Source: Aphanomyces cochlioides (taxonomy: Eukaryota > Oomycota > Saprolegniomycetes > Saprolegniales > Verrucalvaceae). Taken from it: DNA of 64,000 nucleotides. The stretch covers positions 3,038,001 to 3,102,000 of the forward strand of contig JAHQRK010000005.1 of the NCBI GenBank assembly GCA_019828595.1, read 5' to 3'. Each line of letters starts with the position of its first letter. Position 1 is the stretch's first letter. A program made the translations under genes and the position numbers. A model generated the notes under the pieces. It saw only the letters and a program-made list of their open reading frames with translations, was not told where the DNA came from and searched no databases. Shown here one piece after another: positions 22,575-32,519 of the stretch.

Positions 22575-23460
22575 TGCCGCCCAAGTCGCAGCCAAGGAAA
22601 GGTATTGCCAAGCTGCCCACGAAGAAGGAACTGCTGGAACGATTGCTTGCTCTTGAGTCTGGCGCTGCGAGCCCGCCCAACGATGTGAAAAAGAAGGCAA
22701 CATGGACGGATGAAATGATCCAAACCCTCCTCGACCTTCGTCTTCGGCAGTTTGCCCATGTATTTGACGGATCTAAAAGCAACATGCAACTATCAATTGC
22801 CTGGGAGAAGATGACGCTTCGATTCAATCTACTGTGCGAGGCGTCTTTGGAGTCTCTATCCCTTAAGAACAAGTATCACTCTGTCTAGGCGGAGTATTCG
22901 AAGACACGATTCGCTCAGGAGAATGAAATTGGCAACTTGACAGAAAATCCAATCGACTTTCCAACTTACTGGGATACATTGGTTGAATATTTGGGAGACA
23001 AGAGTGGTCTGGGCCACAGAGAATTTGGCTCTAGCGATCGGAGCATAAATGCTAACTCGTCAAGCCTCAGTGGCGACGCCGTGGAGGGAATTCCATCTCA
23101 CACGTCCAATGATGAGTAATTTCTTATGTTCTATATAGTCTAAATTCATGTAGGTCGCATGTTGAGTCAAGCAAGCGCAAGCGTGAAGCTGCCCTTGAGG
23201 TTCAACGCCAAAGAAAGAAGCGCAAAGTCGACATTGGCGCTGGGATGGTCCAAATGGGTGAAACGTTGGCAAATGGTTTGATTGAAGCCGCAAAGACAGC
23301 AAACACTTCAAGTCACGGTGATTCGGAGGCTACGAAGGCACTTCAAGCTGTGTTGAGCAGTCTAGAAGAAAGCAAATCTTTGAATACCGCAATCTTGCAA
23401 AGTATTTCAGACAACGCGGCAATGAATCGAGAAATATTGCAGCACTTACAACGTCGTTAA
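22575..23460 (+). pseudogene. Harbinger 2 Myb/SANT-like accessory protein with in-frame TAG
   Basis: Begins MPPKSQPRKGIAKLPTKKEL. The trihelix-like domain (KATWTDEMIQTLLDLRLRQF, WEKMTLRFN, LKNKYHSV) is broken by a TAG at about 22886-22888, after which AEYSKTRFAQENEIGNLTEN and FPTYWDTLVEYLGDKSGL continue in the same frame, as in intact relatives. An intron near 23119-23152 joins SHTSNDE to the exon with SSKRKREAALEVQRQRKKRK. The protein ends in a helical tail (LNTAILQSISDNAAMNREIL). Its last 80 bp are part of a tandem duplication. Confidence 0.6.
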
Positions 23461-23608
23461 TCATCTTAACATGGCTTGCTTTGTTTTGCATTCTTTGAAT
23501 ACCGCTATCTTGCAAAGTATTTCAGACAACGCGGCAATGAATCGAGAAATATTGCAGCACTTACAACGTCGTTAATCATCTTAACATGGCTTGCTTTGTT
23601 TTGCATTC
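23377..23608. repeat. 115-bp tandem duplication
   Basis: Two near-identical copies with a period of 115 bp, starting TCTTTGAATACCGC and covering the last codons, stop and 3' flank of the Harbinger 2 Myb-like gene. Only about one base differs, so the event is recent. Confidence 0.85.
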
Positions 23609-23642
23609 TCTAGTTATCCTACGCTCTGTTATTTCAATAAGT

Positions 23643-24967
23643 CTAGCGCATTAGTGATGGCTTTAGTCTAGGTTCGTTGAATGCTTGCTTCGCCTCTACA
23701 CATCGGTACAAATAGTCTCTAACAAGGTGACGCCTGGCTTCAGCCTCATTGCCATCAACGCGATGCTCTGTACCGGCTAGAATTTCATCACCACCAATGT
23801 GCATCCATTCCTCTTGCGGCACGTCTTCGAGCTCCAAGCCTGGCCCTTCAAACACTTCTTGTAGGTCAATGTACCAGTTGTGCAAAATCATTGTAGCTTC
23901 AATCAATCGTGCCATTTCTAAAATCATTGAGATGCGACTAAGCTGAGACTATACCAGACCTTCAGGTGTGTGATGAGTAAGGTCAGACTTGAATATCCTA
24001 AACTTGTTTTTCCATCGAGCAAATGCCCTCTCTACACAATTCCTTGCACGACTGTGCACTAGATTGTAATGTGCTTCCTCTTCGTGCATGTTGAAGCGTA
24101 TTGGATATGGCGTAAGAAGATGCGCCATGAGCTTGTAACCAGCATCACCAAGAAAATACATCCCTTTGGGCAGAACCTACAACGACATTTGACTCATGAT
24201 TGGCAAAGGTATTTACTTTGTGAACGTGAATGCCAAACTGCGACCGTTCAAAGAGTGACTTGTCGTTTTGGGAACCACTGCGAATCGAATATGACATAAA
24301 CCTCAGCTTGTAGTCGACAACGCCTATCAGTTCATTCGCATCAGCTTAGAGATTTAAGTTGATTAGATTCACCTTGTATGTTGAATGCTGGAAATCCCTT
24401 ACGGCAATACCATCCTTCATGGTCTTTAAATCGCTTGATTTGTATAAGCGATCCATCTATTGCACCGACAGCATTTGGAAATCGACTTTGTTGTTCAAAA
24501 ATTGCAGCTTTGTCGGCCCAGTCGTTCATTGTTTGAGGCAGCTGGATTGTGTCTTGGAGGAATAACATGATGACTGACATGACTTGACCAACGTAGCAGT
24601 GCGCTCGAGATTCCGAAATGCCAAATACTTGCCCTGCTTCAGCATACCGACCTGAGTGAGTGAAGTAGTGTAGCGCTACGGCAACTCTATCTTTAATTGT
24701 AAAGATGGTGTTGTGGTGCAGTGGTTCGTTGACATCGTCCCATCTATATTGAATTCGACGCACGATTACCTCGACGGCCCCCTCGCTGCAACGCAAGTTT
24801 CGTTTGTACCAACCATCCATCCCAGTCTGAGCCTGTACGTCAGCCCATGCTTGAGATCGAATAGTGAACTTTCTGGATGGTTGAGCTCGACTAGCTCTAC
24901 CATCAGCAGTGGCTGCAGCGGTTGCGGCAATCATGGCAGCCATCGTCACAGCAACCTCAGCGTTCAT
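23643..24967 (-). CDS. PIF/Harbinger transposase 2 (DDE_Tnp_4)
   Basis: Start at the ATG at 24967 (MNAEVAVTMAAMIAATAAAT). Exon 1 runs through VIVRRIQYRWDDVNEPLHHN, KDRVAVALHYFTHSGRYAEA, QVFGISESRAHCYVGQV and AVGAIDGSLIQIKRF (first Asp). Later exons carry YFLGDAGYKLMAHLLTPYPI (second Asp), HSRARNCVERAFARWKNKFR (Glu) and a C-terminal MILHNWYIDLQE helix. Two or three short introns are needed around 24310-24340, 24180 and 23930-23950. It is clearly divergent from transposase 1, so the two units did not arise by a recent inverted duplication. Confidence 0.78.
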
Positions 24968-25272
24968 GGTGCCCAGGAACTTGAAAGACTTCAAAACCCA
25001 AAACGAGGTAAAATCTCATGCTCCATCCACTTTTGAGAAATACGCTCTGGAAGTGGATGAGAATCGATTTTATTGGCTGCGTCTCATTCCAAAATTTACT
25101 TGAAAGAGGCCCTCAGGTGGCCTTCTAAACGAACAACGTGACCATCTAAACGAAAACCGATTCATTTTCACAGGCAAACATTAAGGATTATGAGAGGTTT
25201 TTGCGGGTTTTGGCAAACATGTGTCTGGAGCAGAACGAGAACCTGAACAACATCCACCGAAATCTCTCTATT

Positions 25273-25905
25273 CTGCTCAATTTTTTCACACTATTTCATG
25301 ACACACCAATTTCTGTTTCCCAGTACTATTTTTGTCATTGGAAGTTGATCCATCGTCGAGATTGATGAAATATCGCTGAAGAAAAAGTTCAAGTATAACC
25401 GAGGAACCAGCCACCTGGATTTTTAGCTCTTTGGCGGCGTCGATCGGACCACCGGTAAATGATTTGCTTGCCTTGTGTACGACGAACGTACGAAGCCGAC
25501 TTTGTGGGACGTGATAGACCAGCATATCAAGCCAGGGACGACTGTCATTTCCGCCAAGTTCGCTTCATAGTTGTCGTCAAATAGACGGCACAATCTGTCG
25601 ACGAGGGCCCGACTGCGCCACAAGAACTTTACCCATTTTTGGGTAAATCATTCCGAAAACTTCGTGGATCCTGCGACATCCGCCCACACGCAAACTATCG
25701 AAGGCCTCTGGGAGGTCCGTATTCAGCACCGCATGAAGTGCATGCGCGGTATCCGCAAGGAGTTATTGCCTTCCTATATGGATGAGTTTCTATGGCGCTC
25801 ATGGTTTTCTCCACGACACGCAGAGACCGATATGATGAATGGTTTGGTGCAAGCGATACGAAAGTATTATGAAATTGGATCAAATAAAGTTTTCATTTTT
25901 AATCT
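25273..25905 (+). pseudogene. Merlin transposase, 3' part with in-frame stops
   Basis: A single frame reads IVEIDEISLKKKFKYNRGT, LFGGVDRTTGK, FACLVYDERTKPTLWDVIDQ, HIKPGTTVISAKFAS, THFWVNHSENFVDPATSAHT, IEGLWEVRIQHRMKCMRGIR and MDEFLWRSWF: the IS1595/ISXO2-like DDE domain of Merlin elements. Stops interrupt it before SIVEIDE, after HLDF (Trp expected), after RTTGK and after KFAS. The second catalytic Asp (normally GTTI-SD) is Ala. It follows an acceptor-like TTTCCCAG at about 25322, consistent with insertion into an intron. Confidence 0.75.
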
Positions 25906-25919
25906 TTTGTTTTACAGTT

Positions 25920-27060
25920 AACTTGGAAGTATAATTGAATTAAATCATTATCATTTATTAAAGTAAATAATTTTCGTTTATTGGGGATTCGCTGTACTTG
26001 GTGCCGATTCTGAAGTACCATAGGCCATGTTGTCGCCGATATGTTGACGTTTTTAGATCGATTTACTGAAAGAATGGAGAAGTGCTTATGGTTCATATAT
26101 TTAGGTGCTGTTGTCGGGTACAGATTCCCCTGCTTCTAGGAGCGTTGAGTTGTGATGTTGTGTCGATGGAAAGTACATTTGTGGATAACATTAATGCAAC
26201 TTGATTGGTCAGAAAATAAATTAAAAAAATTAATTGGCTGATTATTATCCAATGGAAAGCACTAGCGCTCGATTCAAATTTGAATGGCCATGTGTCCCGC
26301 CCGAGTGATATGCAGTTTCGCTGCTCTTGGACGCTGAAGTCACACGCGACTTCAGCTCTGTGAGTTCAGGGCGATAGCGAATGTAGTGTGTCTTGCGTCG
26401 TTGTGGGCACACTCATACCATCCTTGGCCGACAGAAGCAGTCGCTTTCAACTTCAAAGTAGAAATTGCCATCTGACGGCTTGTATTCTCTCCAGCAGGCA
26501 TTCCATATCTCTCAAGTCATTGAGTTCTTAGCGACTTCAATGAAGGTTTGCGTGGCCAAGTATTCACTGAATTGATCTTCTTTTGCCTTCAAGAAAGCCC
26601 TCAACTTCTCGCATGGCCATCCAAAGCGTGCTGAATTCCATACAAACAACACCACTCCATATCTCATTGGTTTAAATATAGCCAATCCCATACAAAATGA
26701 TCTCCAAGATGTTCTTCCTCACATACGACAGCAGTCGCACATCCCATGAGACCTCTCGGTAGCATGCTGCGGTATGTTATTCCAAGCATTACTCTCAGTG
26801 ATAGATTCCACGGCTGGCGCCTTGCGCCTCAATAAAATCCCCCATCGATGCACATGAAGCTGGTCTTGTTGTTGCCTGTCGGCCGGTCGACGAATTCCAA
26901 AATATGGATTTCACGTTGACCTTCCAGCCATGTCAATGCAGTCTACGACATGGTAGCCATAACATTACTTGCATTCCGCCATGTCGTCCACGAATTAGCC
27001 ACCGCTAGCATCTCCTACGTCATGTAGTCCAAAGTATTCTTTGGTCAAGTCGACAGCGAG
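25920..27060. other. Spacer without recognisable genes
   Basis: AT-rich to about 26300, then more balanced DNA with no frame longer than about 60 residues and no domain. It may hold a degraded gene but nothing I can support. CCAAT-like GATTGGTCAG and ATTGGCTGATT occur near 26200-26240. Confidence 0.35.
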
Positions 27061-27405
27061 TCAAACTTTGTTCGTTTTGTGACAAGGTTGGAAGTTCACC
27101 TCTGCCGCAGTCCGGTACTTAATGTCCACTTGATTGTCCGACGGTGCTGGCGATGGAATCTGAGCATGGAGGAGCAGGCCATCGCCATGAGAGCGATAGA
27201 AGTAGAGCTCTAGCGTTGGAGATAGCATCGGGTGGAGCTTGAAAGCACGGGCGTGTTGGCAGCACCCTGACGCAGTTTCTAGCGTGTCCACACTGGTAAT
27301 CAATTGACCATTTGGTTGGTGACAACCTATTTGATTCCAGTTCAAGATCCACCAGAGTTGACGCACCAGCTGGCTGAACAAGTAGACATCTCTTGACGAA
27401 CCCAT
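27061..27405 (-). CDS. Hypothetical protein divergent from lipase fusion 1, doubtful
   Basis: Open frame starting at ATG (MGSSRDVYLFSQLVRQLWWI) immediately divergent from the lipase-fusion gene. It has no recognised domain. A related short stretch (QLVRQ) occurs in the equivalent place upstream of the second lipase-fusion gene, so this DNA belongs to the duplicated unit. It may be promoter sequence that happens to be open. Confidence 0.25.
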   Translation of the reverse strand: MGSSRDVYLFSQLVRQLWWILNWNQIGCHQPNGQLITSVDTLETASGCCQHARAFKLHPMLSPTLELYFYRSHGDGLLLHAQIPSPAPSDNQVDIKYRTAAEVNFQPCHKTNKV

Positions 27406-27423
27406 TATCACATTTGGCGAGAT

Positions 27424-30400
27424 ATGCGCACTGCCCTCGTCGTTCTCCTCGCGCTCGTGGCGACGACTGCGCTCGCCAACACGTGCGGCGGCAACTTTCT
27501 AGCCCCCAGCTCGGAAGCTGGCTGTGCCCTTGGCCGCTGCACGTGCTGGTCCTACATCTCCCAATGCGCCACGAATGAACTCTGTGAAGACGCCACGGCC
27601 AGCGATGGCACGCCACTGTGCCAAGGCATTTGCACGCTCACTCGTACGTCGTCGTTGCTCGTCCACACTTGACTCATGCTCCTCGGTAGCTCTTGGCATC
27701 ACACTCAAGACGGTCCAGTGGCTATTTATCGGAGGCCTTCCCCTCGCCATCCTGATCTGGCATCTCTATCAACAGCGTCGCCAGCGCAACTTTGTTTTCA
27801 ACGAAGGCGACATCGAAGCGGGGGATGGCGACGGTCTCGACGGACATGCCGAGGAGGTCGACCCGGACGCCGTCCAAAAGACAGTCACGAAGCAACTCTC
27901 TCGGCAGGCCACCGTCGCGTACTTTTCATACGAATCGCCCAAAGCTGGCGCGGGTCATCAGTTTCCACCCGAGGACGAGAAGGCCGTCAACAAGAACACG
28001 CTCGACTCGTACGTCGTTGGCCTGCGCTGTCTCCGTTCACGACTCCTCTGGCGTAGGTACATCGACCTTGGCAAGTTCTCCAAGGCGCAGACGACGAATG
28101 GAGCGTTCGTGATCAAGATCACGCCACAGATCTACCTCGAAACCATGCACAAGCGTACGCCGTCGTCCTCTCTAGCTCATGGCCTCACGCTGGTTGATAG
28201 GAGTGCTGCCGCTCTTGTTCCTCTCCATGCTCGTCGTCCTTGTGCTCACTTGGATCTTCTCGGTCTACCCGACTCGCATGGACTCGACGGCTCTCCAAGT
28301 CGGCGACGACTCTTGCGTCAACAGCGGCGGACAAAACTGCTCCGTCTTCTCGGCGTCGTCGTCCCTCGTCGACGGCGTCAACCAGCAACGAGTCGTCACC
28401 TTCAGCCATCCTCGCATTGCATCCACACCCGACTCGATGACGCTGGGATTCCGCGTCGAGAACATGACGTTCTTTGGCCGTCCGGGCATTTTCACCCTCG
28501 GCAACTACACCGTCCGCGTCACAGCTGAAGGCGCCAAGTTGCCGCTCGTGGAAAGCTACACCAACAAGCTCATCGTCGTCTGTGGCTGCGTCGGCGCGTC
28601 CTGCAGCTCCATCTCGTGCCAAGACGTTCCTCTCGTTGGCATCTCCATCAAGCGCTTCGATTCACTCTTGTACGACGTCCGCAAGCGCCAGTACACCGTC
28701 AACGTCACGATCAGCCCGAGCGCCAAGTACCCGACGCCGCCAGACTACAGCTTGTCCATCCAAGTCTTCCACAATCCTTACGCATGGTCGGCGCAGCTCA
28801 CGCGCGGTGCGATCGGCGCTGTCAGCATCATCGTGCTCTTCCACTTCCTCTATACGCTGAGCAAACGCAACTCCCAAGAAGTCGAAGGCCGCGACCGCCG
28901 CGCATCCTCGGAGACGCCACGCATTTCGTCGCAACCTCCCAAGATGTCGCTCTACGAACGCTTCTGGGGCCACCTGAGCTTGGAGCGTCAAGCGATGGCG
29001 TTGATCTTGGCGCTCATGGGGATCAACTTCAATCCGGTCATGATCTTCGTCACGCGCGCGTCCTTTGGCTCTCCATCGCGCACGTACTTTGTCTTCCGAA
29101 GCATCTTGGAGACGTCCATGTACGCCTTGTCGATCGGCGCGCTCTTGGTCATCCTCGACAGCTACCGCAAGGACCGCCATGGCTTTACGAACGGCATCAG
29201 CTGGCGTGTCATGGGATTGCGCTCGACGATCGTCAAGGCGATCCTCGTCTTTGGCGTCTTGGCGCTTCGTCTCCAAATGACGTTGACGTCCGAAGGCAAT
29301 CGCGTGAATGGCCAAGGGAAGAAAGTCAACTACACCGCCATGTTGGACACGATCCTGACCGGCAGCGGCTTTTTGATCTTCTTCTGGGTCGCCATGCACG
29401 TCAACCGCGTCCTGAAAGCGCAGCGATACAGTGAAACGCGCTACCTCCAGTTGAGCTTCCGCTACTTGATGCTCATCGCGTACTCGACGCTCGCCGTCTT
29501 CATTCTTGATGTCATCACTGGGAATGGATTTGGAGCGCTCTCGACCACACAATCCGCCGTCTTGCCGACCAACTCAGTCGTGGGCGAAATGGCGTATGCC
29601 GTCTTCATGTACTTTGGCGTCGTCGCGTTCTATCCTCCGGCTCCGCTCAGGCCTGGATTGATTCCTCGCGCGTATGTCGTCCGCGAACGTCGTCAATTGC
29701 TCAACTCGCCAAGAGTGGCGTCCCCCGTACCTGAATTGTCCTCGCCTGGGTCGATCATCTCGTCCCCTCGTTCGTTTGCATCTCCCAAGGATGTCGTGAA
29801 GCCGACGGACGACGATTCACGGACATCGCCGCTACTCCAGCCTGGATCTCGATTCGACGCCAAGCCCGTCGCAGCTCAGCCAGACAATCTCTTCTGCCTC
29901 GAGACGGCGTGCCTCATGCTGAACTGCTCGCGCCACACATACTTTCGCTCGACTCTCAACTTGAAATCCGACACGAACGCAGAGGATGGCCAGGTCAAGT
30001 TCCCACAGTCCAAGTACGTCAACCAAGCTGCTCTTGCCCGCGACGGTCTTCGTGAAATCGCGCATATTCATGACGAAGCGACGGATACGAATGTCTTGGT
30101 CTTGCGCCATGCTTCGAATCGGCTCATTTTCTCCTTCCGCGGAACATCCAGCAAGGAGAACGTCAAGACGGACATGAACTTTGCACTGCAAGAGATCAAA
30201 TGGCTCACGAATCGTATGATGACGACTGCAATCCTTCTTGAGGTCTCATGCTCTCTGTTGTGTAGATGGACACAAGTATTACGCGCACAAGGGTTTCCTC
30301 TCCGCCTACGAGACCGTGCGCGATCAATGCCATGCGATCTTTGAGTCGTTCCACAGCGAAAACCTCCCTGCTGACAGCTACGTCTACTGCACGGGCCATT

Positions 30401-30969
30401 CCCTCGGCGGTGCATTGGCGACGCTCGCCGCCATCGACTTCAAATGCACACTCCACAGGCCAACGATCTTGTACAACTTTGGCTCTCCCCGTGTCGGCAC
30501 GCACAGTTTCCACCATCTCTACAAGGAACATGTTCCGCTGGCTTTCCGCCTCGTGAACGAAGGCGATTTGGTCGTCGGTGTGCCTCAGCGCATGTCCATG
30601 TCGTGTGGCAAACACAAGCGTCTCTACCGCCACGTTGGCACGGAAGTCGTCATGGACGGCAAGGTCAATGGCGACTTTATCATTCGCCCGACATTTGCCG
30701 AGAAGCATTTGGTACGAATCCGCGCTCCATCACGTCGAGATGCTCACTACACTGTGTAGATCATTGAAGGAGCGAAGAAAGTCGGCCGCCACTTCCTTCC
30801 GTCGTACAGAGATAACCTCAACATTATCGTCGACGGCGTGCTCCGGAGTGAACAGTCCATCGGCGAATTCCATCAGGAAGATGCGCTCAAAGAAGTCCTG
30901 AACACGATGGACACACAAACCGTCGACACGTTGCGCAGCAAAGAGCGCCAACTCGACGACTTGGTGTAG
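27424..30969 (+). CDS. Multi-span membrane protein fused to class-3 lipase, copy 1
   Basis: Six exons (27424-27643, 27690-28008, 28057-28154, 28201-30213, 30266-30711, 30760-30969) give 1,101 residues. Order: signal peptide (MRTALVVLLALVATTALA); Cys-rich head with 8 Cys (CALGRCTCWSYISQCATNEL); membrane helix (WLFIGGLPLAILIWHLY); cytosolic linker; second helix (LLFLSMLVVLVLTWIFSVYP); beta-rich luminal domain with N-glycosylation sequons and a CGC…C…C cluster; then about seven hydrophobic segments from ALILALMGINFNPVMIFVT to MAYAVFMYFGVVAFYPPAP, resembling Wntless/GOST membrane domains; a Ser/Pro linker; and a lipase_3 domain with YCTGHSLGGALATLAAIDFK (nucleophile), NEGDLVVGVPQ (Asp) and KVGRHFLPSY (His). 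Likely a membrane-tethered, diacylglycerol-lipase-like enzyme coupled to a receptor- or cargo-like module. Confidence 0.82.
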
Positions 30970-32519
30970 TGAAGACAGTCGTTGCATGTATTTTTAAGTG
31001 AGCAGTATGATACGTTGCGCGTGAGATGCAAGTGCTTTGTCCCGGCGACGTCATGGCCTTGGAGCAGGGCAGCCATGAGGTTGCTCCATGACGTTGCACG
31101 CCTACAGTTAAGTTTGATGGCTAGAGTCTTTAATCTTCTTGGCTGCGGTCAAAATCAGCATGCATTGAAGACGAGCGGCATCCGATCGGCCTTTCCAAAC
31201 AACTCATGTCGGTCCATGCAGTCCCCCTCAAAATCCTATTCCAAACCTATTCTTCACCGTGAGCTGATCAGACTATTCATTCCTTCACGACGAGGAGGCG
31301 AATCACTTACTCTCCATAGGATGTTCAGGAATTATTCATTTCCCATGAGCTTGCTCTAGAGTACTGCTACGGCCCTTTCATGACCCCAAAGTCTCTAAGA
31401 GTTTTGATTGGACGAAATCATGGCCTAATGGTTTTTCGCCATGATACGGTGACCCAAGTCCAGGGGCATGACCTGGTTTGGGATCATGGGATCACGGCGC
31501 AATTTCCCAAAGACTCAAGCACCAAACTCTTTGAGTTCTACGAATCGCGATGGCAGAGCGGATTTGGTCGTGCATACCTTCTATTTTGAGTCTACCTTTA
31601 GCGTTTGCTTCACTGCACATCGAGAATTCGTCGTCTTCACTCCAATTTCAAGAGAGAGCGCAGTCGTCCGAGATTGGAGACGCAACGATGGGTTTTAGTG
31701 TTGTCGTCCCATTCTTGATGACCAAAGACGTGCTCTCACGTGTGCCATCGTCAAGTAGGGATCTCGTTATTGTTAGATATCTTCGGTTGCAGCATTTGTC
31801 CCTAGTGGGCGACACCTAAAGGTCATGATCCCGTTAGGAATGCCCAGACAAATTCCATCGGGTCATGTAAATTGTATCGTGAGCCCGGGATCACGATCCC
31901 GTTAAGACTGCCCCTAAGGGGCAGTCATTCGAGTAATTCAATCAAAACATGGAATGTGTATTATGCATTGAGCTTAGGGCCTGTTCCTTCTTGATGATCG
32001 CATTGAGCATTCGGCTTACTCTTGTTCCTTCTCCATGATCTCTTGGACATCACATATGCCCCATAGCTCAGCGTTTTCTTTCAAAAATATCTGCTGCTCG
32101 AAAGTCTGCGGAGAAATTCCACGATGGCGGTCAGAGAGGGCCCATTTGGTTAGGGAAAATAACGCAAAGCGCCAATTTTTCGGTTTGATTGAAATCGAAG
32201 TTGCCAAGATGAAGGTGGCCACGTGTTCGCCGAAATGTCTCTAATTCCATGAAACTCTATCTTAGATCAAAGGAGACAGTTTATACCGTTAAAAAGTTGA
32301 CAAGTTGACACGATCAGATGAGTCAAATAATCGGTTTGAGAAAAATACTTGACTTCAGTAAAGAGAAATTCGTTTTATCCGAATTTTTATTTCAGAAATA
32401 TTTATTGAGTTATACAGGCAAATATAAAATTTAATAAGTTATATAATACTAGGGAGCCTTCTCCCTACAGTAGTTGTTAGCAAGTACGATAATTATTTGT
32501 CATAACATATAAAATTGTA
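30970..32519. other. Gene-poor spacer
   Basis: The first 130 bp resemble the DNA after the second lipase-fusion gene (GTATTTTTAAGTGAGC…CATGACGTTGCACG), so they belong to the duplicated unit. Beyond that no domain-bearing frame was found. Palindromes occur at 31888-31926. Confidence 0.45.
31888..31926. repeat. Two adjacent perfect palindromes
   Basis: GGGATCACGATCCC (about 31888-31901) and GACTGCCCCTAAGGGGCAGT-C (31906-31926) sit side by side. Related GGGATCATG and GATCCCGTTAGG strings occur at 31480 and 31825. Possibly the end of a fold-back element. Confidence 0.5.

Larger units (their letters stand above)
22324..25112. mobile_element. PIF/Harbinger element 2, nested in element 1
   Basis: Bounded by GGGCCTCTTTCAAGTA (left, 22324-22339) and its reverse complement (right, ending 25112). 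It contains one Myb-like gene (+) and one Harbinger transposase (-), convergent. I could not find a clean target duplication, so the ends are approximate. Removing it leaves a standard two-gene Harbinger outside. Confidence 0.55.
20272..25269. mobile_element. PIF/Harbinger element 1 with ATT target duplication, carrying an inner Harbinger unit
   Basis: Terminal inverted repeats start AGAGAGATTTCGGTGG on the left and end CCACCGAAATCTCTCT on the right. Beyond this, similarity continues (GTTGTTC then GGTTCTCG), about 40 bp in all. Both ends are flanked by ATT (20269-20271 and 25270-25272). Inside are a Harbinger transposase (+) and its Myb-like partner (-), plus a second Harbinger unit between about 22324 and 25112. 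It interrupts a Merlin gene inside what looks like an intron. Confidence 0.75.

Noticed and set aside
28185..29552. Open frames antisense to the lipase fusion gene
   Set aside because: Charged, Arg/Asp/His-rich shadows of a strongly codon-biased gene; the same appears antisense to copy 2.
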